Of a stretch of 64,000 bases of DNA, positions 24,809 through 33,826 are shown one piece after another. The notes under the pieces are model-generated. The model saw only the letters and a program-made list of their open reading frames with translations, searched no databases and was not told the origin of the DNA. This stretch comes from an uncultured Dorea sp. (GTDB lineage: Bacteria > Bacillota_A > Clostridia > Lachnospirales > Lachnospiraceae). Where the stretch lies: assembly GCA_910578865.1 (NCBI GenBank), contig CAJTRM010000012.1, forward strand, positions 1-64,000. Reading direction: 5' to 3'. The first letter of the stretch is position 1; the number at the start of each line of letters is the position of its first letter. Made by a program: the position numbers and the translations under genes.

Positions 24809-26539
24809 TTACCGGATTCTCACCAGTTTTTTATCCTCTATCTTATAGACAAACTCACAGCCCTCGGCCAGATTCAGGTGATGCGTGACAAGCAGTACCG
24901 TCTTATTCCCGTCCATCCGGTAAATATCCCGCATCACCGCCGTTTCTGTCTCTACGTCCAGCGCCGCCGTTGCCTCATCCATAATCAAAAGCTCAAATTC
25001 TTTATACAATGCCCGGGCAAGTGCGACCCGCTGACGCTGGCCGCCTGACAATGCTGTTCCATTTTCGCCGATCAATGTATCGATTCCGTCCGGCATTTCT
25101 TTTACGTCATCCCAGATCTGAGCACGTTTCAGACAAGAGACAATCTGTTCTTCATTTTCCTCTTCTGCCATAAAAACCACATTGTTGCGGATCGTATCTC
25201 CGTTTAGATATATCACCTGAGGAATGTAACTTACCACACTGCCAAGATCTGCCCTGCATGGACCTTCTGTATCTCTCCCCTCGATCAGTTCAAAATCGTC
25301 ATACCAGATATGACCGGACTGCGGTGCCAGCAATCCCAGGATCAGATCCAGAAAAGTCGTCTTTCCTATCCCTGAACTTCCGATAATCGCTGTAGAATGT
25401 CCTGCCGGAATCTCAATAGAGACATCTTTGAAAACTTCCTTTCCATTTGGATACCGGAAAGTCATATTTTCAATCCTCAGCCCTTTTCTGAAGGTAATCT
25501 GCTTTTTGCGGAGCTTCTCTTCTCCCTTTTCTTTTTCTTTTAATTTAAAATAACGATTCATATTACTATAAAAAATGTCATAATTTTTCTTCCCGAACTG
25601 AATCCTGTTGGACTCTGCCGTAAACAAGACTACATTCGGAAAAATCTGTATCAGCAGCGTAATGCATATGATAATATCCGACCAAAAAAGGGACAGATCA
25701 ATCCCTGCCGCCAGTATCATTGACAGCAGGAAAAATACTCCTGCCTGTATCATGCTCTGAGACAGAACTCCCATCCGTTCAGTCATAAAGGTATAATCCT
25801 TTTGAACCTGCACATGTTCCATACTGATCTGCCTGTATTTATTCAGGAGATTCTCCGATCTGGAATCCATTTTTATTTCTTTATATGAACCATAGGAGGT
25901 AGACACAAGGGAGGCAACTTTCACATCCCCTTTTCGCTTCTTCTCCCCATACTGCAGAATACGCCTGCGGCAGTACGTAAACAGCATCATAACAATCACC
26001 ATGATGAAGAGGCAGATCAGCGTTCCGATCCAATGCGCCTCATACCCGGCAAGAAGAAAATACCCGAAAAATGTGATTATCCTCGCAAACCGGTTTATAA
26101 ACGTAACCATAATATCCGCACACACTTCGGTATCTGTCCGGGCTCCTGTCACCTGCTGCATGACACTCCACTGATTATGCTCCAGCAATTCTTCTTTGCT
26201 GTATAATTCATATATTTTTACGGACCATGCCTGTGCAATGTTTTTCAGAAAATTATTTGATGTCTTTTTCTTCAGCAGGTCATAGGCCCCCTTGACCAGG
26301 AATATAACGCCAAGAAACGTAGACTGCACAGCCATACCCCTGGAAATTCCCGACCCGGACAGTCTTCCTAAAGTCAAAATAAGCATATAGATGCTGGTCC
26401 AGTCCACAATAGGGCTGAACACACTGAACATCATGCACAGATAAAATTCCTTTTTTTCTTTTTGATCTAAAAGTCCTACCAGATTCCAGAACATCTTTCT
26501 GTTGTCTTTCTGTTTCTGCCATAAATGTTGTTTTTTCAT
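24809..26539 (-). CDS. ABC transporter, fused permease and ATPase (MsbA/PglK-like exporter)
   Basis: 576-residue half-transporter. Residues 1-330 contain about six hydrophobic helices (for example IITFFGYFLLAGY, LICLFIMVIVMMLFTY, LSQSMIQAGVFFLLSMIL). The ATPase has Walker A IGSSGIGKTT, signature LSGGQRQRVALARAL and Walker B LLIMDEATAALD. Exporters of this type flip lipid-linked oligosaccharides or lipids. It overlaps the upstream pyruvyl transferase by 4 bases. Its presence with Wzx and PelG in the same run is notable. Confidence 0.9.
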   Translation of the reverse strand: MKKQHLWQKQKDNRKMFWNLVGLLDQKEKKEFYLCMMFSVFSPIVDWTSIYMLILTLGRLSGSGISRGMAVQSTFLGVIFLVKGAYDLLKKKTSNNFLKNIAQAWSVKIYELYSKEELLEHNQWSVMQQVTGARTDTEVCADIMVTFINRFARIITFFGYFLLAGYEAHWIGTLICLFIMVIVMMLFTYCRRRILQYGEKKRKGDVKVASLVSTSYGSYKEIKMDSRSENLLNKYRQISMEHVQVQKDYTFMTERMGVLSQSMIQAGVFFLLSMILAAGIDLSLFWSDIIICITLLIQIFPNVVLFTAESNRIQFGKKNYDIFYSNMNRYFKLKEKEKGEEKLRKKQITFRKGLRIENMTFRYPNGKEVFKDVSIEIPAGHSTAIIGSSGIGKTTFLDLILGLLAPQSGHIWYDDFELIEGRDTEGPCRADLGSVVSYIPQVIYLNGDTIRNNVVFMAEEENEEQIVSCLKRAQIWDDVKEMPDGIDTLIGENGTALSGGQRQRVALARALYKEFELLIMDEATAALDVETETAVMRDIYRMDGNKTVLLVTHHLNLAEGCEFVYKIEDKKLVRIR

Positions 26540-27657
26540 AAGCGCTCCATATTCCTGTTAATAAATTTTTGAGAAACGGCTCTCTCCCGTTCCAGGTATT
26601 CTTTCGTCTTCTTCCAGTCAATCGTTCTCCTCATTTTGCGGCTTCCGGCTTTTTCTCCCTCATTGACAAGCCGTGCTTCCAGATCCAGTTTTTTCAGGAT
26701 ACTCTCCATACGCTCGTTTCTGCTGCGATGAGCAAACACCAGAAACTGCTTTTCCATAAGTATAGAAAACACGGTACCGTGGAAGGAATTTGTAACCACA
26801 CACCATGCATTCCGAACATATCCGATGAATTCCGCCGGCCCTCCCGCTACCCTGAGCCTCACCCCCGGCTTAGGCTTCAGGGACACCGGCATAGATACCT
26901 GAATCACCTTTTTATGAAATGCCTGCGCCAGCCCACGGGCATAATCTGTCATCTGCCTGTTTTCTTCCGTATCGCAGAGAAGGATATAGTTTTTTTCCTC
27001 CGGCTCTCTTCCCAGCTTCTCCCATTCTTCTCTGTCAAGCAACAGTGTCGGGTCTAAAACATCCTCCGTATTTCTGTGTAAAATCCTGCTCATAAAATCT
27101 GCCGCGCCCTTTTCGCGCAAAGATATCTCTGAGAAATTTTTCTGTATTGCCTCTGCCAGTTCAGTGCATTCCTTCTCCGGCAGCCGCGCGCCTCCGAAGC
27201 TTGCCCCGTAAGCCACCAGCCGGCAGCCCTCCTTGTCTTTTATCCTCCCAAGATATGCATCGTCCAATCCAACGGTAATCTCCGGATTCCACACCTGGTC
27301 GCTTCCCACGAATACACAGGAATATTTTTGAAGTGAGATCTTTTCTGCCCGTTTTACAGGCGGCTCTTTTGTCAGGTAACTCCGGCGAAATTCACGCATC
27401 CTTTTTCTCCGCATATAAAAAGCAGTGCCTACAGACAAATTTCGTAAAAATATCCAGCAGTTAAAATCATATTTCAATCGCTTATTCCTGACTGCAGCTG
27501 TCACCGGCAGAAAACAGTACCTTCCGGACAGGCGCAGAGGCGCGTACGGAATCATTTCTGCTTCCTTTCCTGTTGTTTCGATATATCGTTTTAATGCATA
27601 TGCCTGAAGCATTGCCCCATAATCATCTGCCCAGTAAAATGTCAGTATTCCAATCAT
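26536..27657 (-). CDS. Polysaccharide pyruvyl transferase family protein
   Basis: Transfers a pyruvyl group from phosphoenolpyruvate to a sugar as a ketal, making the polymer acidic. The 373 residues begin MIGILTFYWADDYGAMLQAYAL and include FVGSDQVWNPEITVG, VLDPTLLLDREEW and TNSFHGTVFSILMEKQF, the family's diagnostic blocks. I start at ATG 27657 with AAGGCAGGG upstream; the frame extends to 27765 but would overlap the preceding GT2 gene. It is encoded near the F420-dehydrogenase-type protein, a pairing seen in other polysaccharide clusters. Confidence 0.9.
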   Translation of the reverse strand: MIGILTFYWADDYGAMLQAYALKRYIETTGKEAEMIPYAPLRLSGRYCFLPVTAAVRNKRLKYDFNCWIFLRNLSVGTAFYMRRKRMREFRRSYLTKEPPVKRAEKISLQKYSCVFVGSDQVWNPEITVGLDDAYLGRIKDKEGCRLVAYGASFGGARLPEKECTELAEAIQKNFSEISLREKGAADFMSRILHRNTEDVLDPTLLLDREEWEKLGREPEEKNYILLCDTEENRQMTDYARGLAQAFHKKVIQVSMPVSLKPKPGVRLRVAGGPAEFIGYVRNAWCVVTNSFHGTVFSILMEKQFLVFAHRSRNERMESILKKLDLEARLVNEGEKAGSRKMRRTIDWKKTKEYLERERAVSQKFINRNMERL

Positions 27658-27671
27658 ATCAATCCCTGCCT

Positions 27672-28679
27672 TTACGTCCTGCTCGGACAGCATGTCAGCT
27701 TCCACAAGATTTTTATCAGACGGTAAAAAGGGGTGTATAGCACAGGGCAGCAAAACGCCAGGCAAAATTCCGCTCTTGCCGCCAGACTTAACCGCCCCCA
27801 GACTTCTAATTTACGCTCAGATGCCGCCCGGCCTTTTAAATAGACGATCCGCTTTTTGTCCCGCTCTTTTCTGCTTGTCATATACCAGTCCAGCATTCGT
27901 CTGGTAAGGACATATTCCTCTTTTTCCGCGTTTGCTTTTCTCCCGCTTTTCCATTCATGGTCACAGATATACCGCTCTGTCCGGTACATACTTTTATACG
28001 CCGCCAGTGTCTGCATCCGGCTGACATTACTTTTATGCATCCTGTAATAATACCAGGATACCGGAAGGATACAGACATCTGCCCCTCCTGCGATCAGCTC
28101 ATAGATGTATTTTGTATCCTCTCCATTTGACAGTCCCTCGTCAAACCGGACTGCTCCTGCAGCATCTCTGCGGATCAATTTCCCCCCTATAGACAGGAGC
28201 CTCCCCGCTCCCCCTCCTTCAAAAAAATATTCCATAGCCTTGGGGTTTTTCATATAGCTCCCTTTTCCTGCACCGGCGCTGCCTTCCATATTCTCTGTAT
28301 GCTCCCGGAAAACTGCTGATTGTATACAGTCATAAGCGCACCCTGTAATCACCGCCCCTGTTTCCTCTGCCCGTCTGTGTAAAGTCTCCAGCAGTCTCGC
28401 ATGTATCGCATCGTCACTGTCCAGGAAAAAAAGATATTCTCCCCTTGCCTCCCTGATCCCTGCATTTCTCGCCGCCGATACCCCCTCGTGTTTCCTGGGC
28501 AGAAGGCGGACCCGGGGATCAGACTCCTGAAACTTCTCACAGATCTCCCTCGTCTGATCTGCGGACCCGTCGTCTACCAGAAGCAGTTCCAGATCCGCCC
28601 GGGTCTGCTGCAATACGGATCTTACGCATACACTGATATAGGAAGCAGACTGGTAAACCGGAACAATAATCGAAATCAT
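27672..28679 (-). CDS. GT2 family glycosyltransferase (tandem paralog 1)
   Basis: 335 residues from ATG 28679, five bases behind AAGGAGG: MISIIVPVYQSASYISVCV, LLLVDDGSADQT, SAARNAGIREARGEYLFFL and the D-x-D site in LDSDDAIH. C-terminal region has KLIRRDAAGAVRFDEGLSNG and a basic tail. It is strongly similar along its length to the upstream neighbour at 28694, including the unusual DDAIH, and the two are a tandem duplication. Specificity unknown. Confidence 0.88.
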   Translation of the reverse strand: MISIIVPVYQSASYISVCVRSVLQQTRADLELLLVDDGSADQTREICEKFQESDPRVRLLPRKHEGVSAARNAGIREARGEYLFFLDSDDAIHARLLETLHRRAEETGAVITGCAYDCIQSAVFREHTENMEGSAGAGKGSYMKNPKAMEYFFEGGGAGRLLSIGGKLIRRDAAGAVRFDEGLSNGEDTKYIYELIAGGADVCILPVSWYYYRMHKSNVSRMQTLAAYKSMYRTERYICDHEWKSGRKANAEKEEYVLTRRMLDWYMTSRKERDKKRIVYLKGRAASERKLEVWGRLSLAARAEFCLAFCCPVLYTPFYRLIKILWKLTCCPSRT

Positions 28680-28693
28680 CTTTTCCTCCTTGT

Positions 28694-29749
28694 TCACAAA
28701 CCTATGATTCTGAACCAGATCCCCCGCAGGCTACAGCAGAACTTATATACCGGATAACACCGGAACGCCAGTGTATGCTGAAGCCTTACGCCGGGCCCAA
28801 GCCGTCTCCAGAAACCGGACGCCCGCTCTGTTTTTTCAAGTTTCAGAATATAGTTTTTTAATGTCTCATCACAGCCTCCACGTTCCGACGCATGCCACCA
28901 GGAAATCTTACTCACAATATCCCTCTCCCGCCGCAGTGCATATGCATCTCTGCCATGCTCCCTCTCCCGGTCACGGATATAGCAGTCGCACGCATAAATA
29001 CTTTTGTATGCCTCCAGACACTGCCGCAGGCTGGCACTGCCGTCCCGTTTTCTGTAATAATATCCGCGGCGCCGCAGTACGGCTGCATCTGCTCCTCTTT
29101 CCAGAAGCTCATACATATATTTTGTATCCTCTGCATTTGACAATTCTTCGTCAAACCACACCCCCTCTGCCGCCGACCTGCGGATCAGTTTTCCCCAGAT
29201 GACAGACCATGGCTCTGATCCGTTTTCAAAAATAAAGGATTTTAACGCTTCCTGGTTTTTCAGATAAATAGTCCGCCGGGTTCCGTTTCTATACTTTCTT
29301 TTATCCAGCCGCTTCCTCTTCCCGTCAAATTCTCCTGACAATATACGGTAATAGGCACACACAGAAACTACTGCCCGGCTCTCTTCTGACGCCTCGCACA
29401 GATTCTCCAGAAGTTCCGGGTGAATCGCATCATCACTGTCCAGGAAAAACAGATATTCCCCCTCTGCGGCCCGTATCCCGGTATTTCTCGCCGCAGACAC
29501 TCCCTGATGTTCCTGTTTTATCACACGGATCCGCCGATCCTGAGTACTCAGATATTCACAGATCTCCCTGCCGCCGTCCTTTGATCCGTCGTCCACCAGA
29601 AGCAGTTCAAAGTCAGAATAAGTCTGCCCAAGTACCGACCGCACACAGGCATCAATGTACGGTGCAGACTGGTAAACCGGAACAATAACTGAAATCAGCG
29701 GTTTTGAGGGGTTGTGAAGCTTCACCCATTCTGTTATCATCCTTAGCAT
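28694..29749 (-). CDS. GT2 family glycosyltransferase (tandem paralog 2)
   Basis: 351 residues from ATG 29749: LISVIVPVYQSAPYIDACV, LLLVDDGSKDG, SAARNTGIRAAEGEYLFFL, LDSDDAIHPELLENL and KLIRRSAAEGVWFDEEL. The frame stays open to 29917, but that would overlap the upstream iron-sulfur protein by 145 bases without a ribosome site. An ATG at 29740 is a further option. It is the likely duplicate of the gene at 27672. Confidence 0.86.
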   Translation of the reverse strand: MLRMITEWVKLHNPSKPLISVIVPVYQSAPYIDACVRSVLGQTYSDFELLLVDDGSKDGGREICEYLSTQDRRIRVIKQEHQGVSAARNTGIRAAEGEYLFFLDSDDAIHPELLENLCEASEESRAVVSVCAYYRILSGEFDGKRKRLDKRKYRNGTRRTIYLKNQEALKSFIFENGSEPWSVIWGKLIRRSAAEGVWFDEELSNAEDTKYMYELLERGADAAVLRRRGYYYRKRDGSASLRQCLEAYKSIYACDCYIRDREREHGRDAYALRRERDIVSKISWWHASERGGCDETLKNYILKLEKTERASGFWRRLGPGVRLQHTLAFRCYPVYKFCCSLRGIWFRIIGL

Positions 29750-29772
29750 AAGCCTTCGCTTACCCTCCTCAT

Positions 29773-30864
29773 CTATCTTCTGCCACCCACAAGCTTCACA
29801 AGCAGAGAAAACGGAAGCCTCCGGTACAATTCCATAAACAGCTTCCGATGTCCGGCAGCTTTGGTCGGCTCCCTGAGCCTGGGCTGCAGAACGTCCTCCT
29901 TTTGACACGCAAACCACCTGGCATCCTTCTCAATCTCTTTCCAGAACTCCTTTGCTTTTTCTGTATGGGCAATTACCAGCGACGTTCCCATACCGTCGTC
30001 AAAATCCGGCCTGACGTTTTCTACTCCCCAGAAATCCCCTATTGTAAAGTCGCTGCTCCGCCGGATTCCGCAAAAACTGCAGTGATGACAGGAAGGCCTG
30101 ATGCTGTAATTTCTAAAATACATCCTGCAGTAGGCATCCTGGTACAGTGTATTCACAATCTCGCTTTCTCCGATCACAAAAGAACGCGTCTGCCCATGAT
30201 CCCGGTTTCTTTTATCCCGGAAAGAAAAATCTTTCAGCTTCCCTTTGTATCTGCGTTCCAGATCTGTTACATAATCCTTCCAGATACCGGGAGAACCAAC
30301 GCCATAGCATACCAGATCCACAAGCAGAAGCCTGTCATCCTCCCCGTCCAGAAATTGTCTGAGAGCCTGTGCCTGACAGGGTGTCCCGCAAAACATTACC
30401 CAGCTGCCCAGCTGCAGGTCCTTCTGTATCTCCCGGTACACGCCCTTCATGCTGCTCTGGACGTATTTTGTTCTCCTGATCGTCTCAAGCCGGCCTTTGT
30501 CGCAGATCTTCCGATGCTCCACTTCCATATTGCCGCTGTAACCGGCTCCGTAAACAATGCCCTGCCTGTTAAGAACCGCATGCGCCAGAAGTGTGAACAT
30601 ACCGCCCGAAGAACTGGCATACCGTATGGTGTCATCCTTAGCCTGTACACCGAAATATCTTTCTTCCTCTTTCCCTTGGCTTCTGTCATTCACAGGGCAG
30701 ATTCTTTCACAGCGCCCGCATCCTGTGCACAGTTCCGGATCTGTCTGCGGATACCAGAATCCTTCTTGGTCCGGACACATATGAATCGCACCTGCAGGAC
30801 ATAGATCCGCACAGGCCTGGCAGCCACAGCAGTTTTCCTTTTTGCATCCCGTCCTTTTAATCAC
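29773..30864 (-). CDS. Coenzyme F420 hydrogenase/dehydrogenase beta-subunit-like iron-sulfur protein
   Basis: 363 residues with two N-terminal [4Fe-4S] motifs (CCGCQACADLCP and CTGCGRCERICP) and the FrhB/FdhB core, including VMFCGTPCQAQAL and FTIGDFWGVENV. Members of this family occur in capsule and exopolysaccharide clusters next to pyruvyl transferases; their reaction there is not established. I chose GTG 30864, where the family normally begins (IKRTGCKKENCCGC) and where it overlaps the flippase stop by 8 bases. An ATG at 30948 adds an acidic 28-residue extension. Confidence 0.85.
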   Translation of the reverse strand: MIKRTGCKKENCCGCQACADLCPAGAIHMCPDQEGFWYPQTDPELCTGCGRCERICPVNDRSQGKEEERYFGVQAKDDTIRYASSSGGMFTLLAHAVLNRQGIVYGAGYSGNMEVEHRKICDKGRLETIRRTKYVQSSMKGVYREIQKDLQLGSWVMFCGTPCQAQALRQFLDGEDDRLLLVDLVCYGVGSPGIWKDYVTDLERRYKGKLKDFSFRDKRNRDHGQTRSFVIGESEIVNTLYQDAYCRMYFRNYSIRPSCHHCSFCGIRRSSDFTIGDFWGVENVRPDFDDGMGTSLVIAHTEKAKEFWKEIEKDARWFACQKEDVLQPRLREPTKAAGHRKLFMELYRRLPFSLLVKLVGGRR

Positions 30865-32383
30865 CCTGTTTTCCGTCCCTTCTTCTGCCTCTGGAAAGGA
30901 TTCGGCGCCCTCGCCGGCAGATTTCTCTAAGTTCTCTTGTTCTGCCATAACAGATCAGCCACAGCAGATTAATACCCAACAGACAAATGATAAGCTTTAC
31001 CGCAAACAGCCTTCCAAGACACAGCCTGTGGATTCCAAAGGCTGTCACGCCCGTAACTGCCGCGTAGGTCAAATACCTGGCAAAATAATTCCTGAGCGGA
31101 ATCTTCAGATACCTGTACAGCACAAAAGGCTCTATCCATACCGAGGTCAGCAGCATGCTGATCAACGTTCCCAGAAAAACTCCCGGTTCACTCAACCTTA
31201 CAGCCAGTACAATGGAAATTCCCAGGTTCAGTGCACTCTCCAGAAGCACCTTATGACGATCGGTCCGAAACAGCCCCAGTGCATCCCGAAAGACCAGCAC
31301 GGCCTGTCTCATTCCCGTCACATAAAACTTCAGGCACAGTACCAGCACAACCGGCATCGGAAACACATATCTGACCCCGAAACTTACTTCTATAAACGGA
31401 TTGATCAGTTCATAAATACAGATCGCAGTAAACCCGAACATCCACTGCCCTACAAAAAGTGCATCCTCAAGAATCTCCCGCATACGCTCCCTGCCGGCGC
31501 TGACCCCCAGGTCCCCCACACTGGCCGTAATCCCCTGAAGCGCCTGGTTAAGCACCTGCCTGGCAGATCCGATGATCAGATAATAGTTGAAATATTTTCC
31601 CACACTGGATAAGCCGATCAGAGAAGAAAGCAGCAGGTTATCCGTATTATTTATAAGGACATTCCCCGTCTTATGCAGCATCATAGCCCGGATATTCCCG
31701 AAAATCTCCCGCCTTTCCTCCTCCGGCAGCGATTGTGCATCCTTCTCCCTCAAAAACGGATATAATCTGTCAGCCCTCCGGGAAACAGCGATATTCCTTG
31801 CCAGAGTACAGACCAGGCTGACGGACAGAAACAGTACAAAATCCCGGGCTGCCCACAGCGCCACGATCTGAATGATGTCCTGAAGCACCAGAAAAACCGT
31901 CTGATACCACACTCCCACAGAAATCAGCTGATGAGCATCCATCAGCGTACGTTTATACGTCCAGAGATAGGACAACGCTGAATTTAACAGAAACATCAGA
32001 TAAATCAGCAGCAAATGCTCTACCTGCTGGTTTCCCGTCATAAAACCCAGAAACGGAATACAGGCACACCCGGCTATCAGAATCGTACCGGACACTATAT
32101 GGTAAAATCTCTGATACAATTTCATCAATGATTTTTGTTTCCCTGTATCTCCCCGGGCGACAGGGTCATACAATGCATAAGGAACCGCCGTCACAATCTC
32201 CATCTCCGGCAGCGCCAGCACCGTGATCATATTAGAAAATAACCCACAGACTCCCACATAGGCCTCGCTCATCATGCGTGTAAACACAACTCTGACGGCA
32301 AACCCCATAAGGATAGCAGTCATTCTGGAAATTACTGCCGCCATTGTATTTCTGGCGGAATGTTCTGTCCGTGTCCTCTCCAT
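30857..32383 (-). CDS. Wzx-like polysaccharide flippase (MOP superfamily)
   Basis: 508-residue membrane protein with about 12-14 hydrophobic helices. The N-terminal RNTMAAVISRMTAILMGFAVR and MSEAYVGVCGLFSNMI are typical of Wzx/RfbX-type oligosaccharide exporters, and a strongly basic tail (RRGRRILSRGRRR) faces the cytoplasm. It should flip undecaprenyl-linked repeat units. A Wzy-type polymerase is not clearly visible; the 759-residue protein at 33827 is the only other large candidate. Confidence 0.85.
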   Translation of the reverse strand: MERTRTEHSARNTMAAVISRMTAILMGFAVRVVFTRMMSEAYVGVCGLFSNMITVLALPEMEIVTAVPYALYDPVARGDTGKQKSLMKLYQRFYHIVSGTILIAGCACIPFLGFMTGNQQVEHLLLIYLMFLLNSALSYLWTYKRTLMDAHQLISVGVWYQTVFLVLQDIIQIVALWAARDFVLFLSVSLVCTLARNIAVSRRADRLYPFLREKDAQSLPEEERREIFGNIRAMMLHKTGNVLINNTDNLLLSSLIGLSSVGKYFNYYLIIGSARQVLNQALQGITASVGDLGVSAGRERMREILEDALFVGQWMFGFTAICIYELINPFIEVSFGVRYVFPMPVVLVLCLKFYVTGMRQAVLVFRDALGLFRTDRHKVLLESALNLGISIVLAVRLSEPGVFLGTLISMLLTSVWIEPFVLYRYLKIPLRNYFARYLTYAAVTGVTAFGIHRLCLGRLFAVKLIICLLGINLLWLICYGRTRELREICRRGRRILSRGRRRDGKQGD

Positions 32384-32406
32384 TTGTCATTCTCTTTTCT
32401 GCACTC

Positions 32407-33813
32407 TCATTTTCTTCCGACATTCAGACGCACTGTTCCGATCAGATACCCAAAACTCTCTTCCTCCTGCTCATTAGCCAGAAGAATATGTTCCCCTGTA
32501 TCCGGATCCACAATAGAAAAATACAGGGAATACTCTCTTTCAGAAAGGTCTTTCGAAGGTATCTCTGCTTCAAGTTCCAGAACATCCTCCTTATGCTCCC
32601 CTCCAGCCAGACTGGTGAGCGGCTGCTCCATCGTATACTCCAGGCGTTCTTTCTCACCGCAGACCGTCAGACATAACTTCAGCTCCCGGTATACAGGTGC
32701 AAATCCAACATTCTTAAGGGAGACTCTCACAGTCAGGCCGCCGCTTAAAAACTTTCGGGAAATATCCGTATCCGCGATCAGGAACCGGTACCCCAGATGT
32801 CTCTGTATATAGGTGAGTCCGTCCATACCGTCAAAACATCCTTCACCCTCCACAATTTCCCCCGCCCATTTATTAAGTACCTCCTGATCGTAATCTCTGT
32901 TGAGATATGTAACATGCATAAGAGACAGGTCCCGGCAGGCATTGTCAAAATCATTATATGCATTATCTACGATCACTTCTCCGCCATTGGGCACCCGGCG
33001 GCACAGCTCTTCCTGAAAATCCAGTTCCTCCTTCCGGCTCCAGGGAGCAAAAATCCCCGCTTCGGCTGCCTCTGCCGTTCCGTAAGTACCGTAATCACTC
33101 TCACTTCCCAGCATACCGTCGTTAAACAGCCCGAGTCTTTTGGCCAGCGGATGATCAGACAATGCTTGCTCTGATCCCTCTTCGAGCCCGGTAATCTGCC
33201 TCCACTGCATAGGCATCCGTACAGACAGATAAACAGACGGGTCTGTCACCCGTTCCAATTCTAAGGCCAGCCTCTGCATATCTGCACTGTTTGCATATGG
33301 GGTGCCATTCATTTCTCCCCAGTTTCCGATAAAAAGACCCTGCATCAGAAAAATCTGGCTCCGATGCCTGCGAAGGACTTCCTCCAGCTGACTCATATGC
33401 AGAAGAACCGTATCAAGCCTTCCGGGCTCTCTTCCCAGCGCCAGACCGTCCCAGTCATATAAGAAACGGACGATCAGCCGTTTATCAATGGATTCCAATG
33501 CGCAGAACAACTTGTCTATATTGGAAATCCCCTCACTGGAAATCTCCTGATCCCGGTAGTTCTGCAAATTAATCTGAACAAGTGTGATCCCGGTCTCCGT
33601 ATCATTCCGGTATTTTTCTTCTACAAGCTTTGCATAGTCTGTCTCCTCATCCTGGATCATGAAGCCGTAAATGAAATAAAAACCGCGGTCGGGATTTTTC
33701 AGTTCCCGGGCTGATTCTGTGAATTGAGTTTTTTCTACCGTCATTCCTCTGGCGTAAAAAAAGAAAAAAACGATACAGAGCAGACAAACTGCACAAAATA
33801 TTCCTGTTTTCAA
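32407..33813 (-). CDS. Membrane-anchored DUF4874/DUF4832 protein
   Basis: 468 residues from TTG 33813, which has GGAGG 7 bases upstream; the ATG at 33846 would overlap the previous gene. One N-terminal hydrophobic helix (FCAVCLLCIVFFFFYARG) anchors or secretes it. It then shows the DUF4874 start LKNPDRGFYFIYGF, a TIM-barrel-like region with QGLFIGNWGEMNGTPY (possible acid residues), and a C-terminal beta domain (DUF4832). These domains resemble glycoside-hydrolase folds and occur in exopolysaccharide clusters. A role in trimming or binding the polymer outside the cell is likely but unproven. Confidence 0.83.
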   Translation of the reverse strand: MKTGIFCAVCLLCIVFFFFYARGMTVEKTQFTESARELKNPDRGFYFIYGFMIQDEETDYAKLVEEKYRNDTETGITLVQINLQNYRDQEISSEGISNIDKLFCALESIDKRLIVRFLYDWDGLALGREPGRLDTVLLHMSQLEEVLRRHRSQIFLMQGLFIGNWGEMNGTPYANSADMQRLALELERVTDPSVYLSVRMPMQWRQITGLEEGSEQALSDHPLAKRLGLFNDGMLGSESDYGTYGTAEAAEAGIFAPWSRKEELDFQEELCRRVPNGGEVIVDNAYNDFDNACRDLSLMHVTYLNRDYDQEVLNKWAGEIVEGEGCFDGMDGLTYIQRHLGYRFLIADTDISRKFLSGGLTVRVSLKNVGFAPVYRELKLCLTVCGEKERLEYTMEQPLTSLAGGEHKEDVLELEAEIPSKDLSEREYSLYFSIVDPDTGEHILLANEQEEESFGYLIGTVRLNVGRK

Positions 33814-33826
33814 ACCAGATCCTCCT

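Noticed and set aside
29848..30804. Plus-strand 318-codon frame opposite the iron-sulfur protein
   Set aside because: The opposite strand carries conserved ferredoxin motifs and FrhB core; this frame has no recognisable domain.
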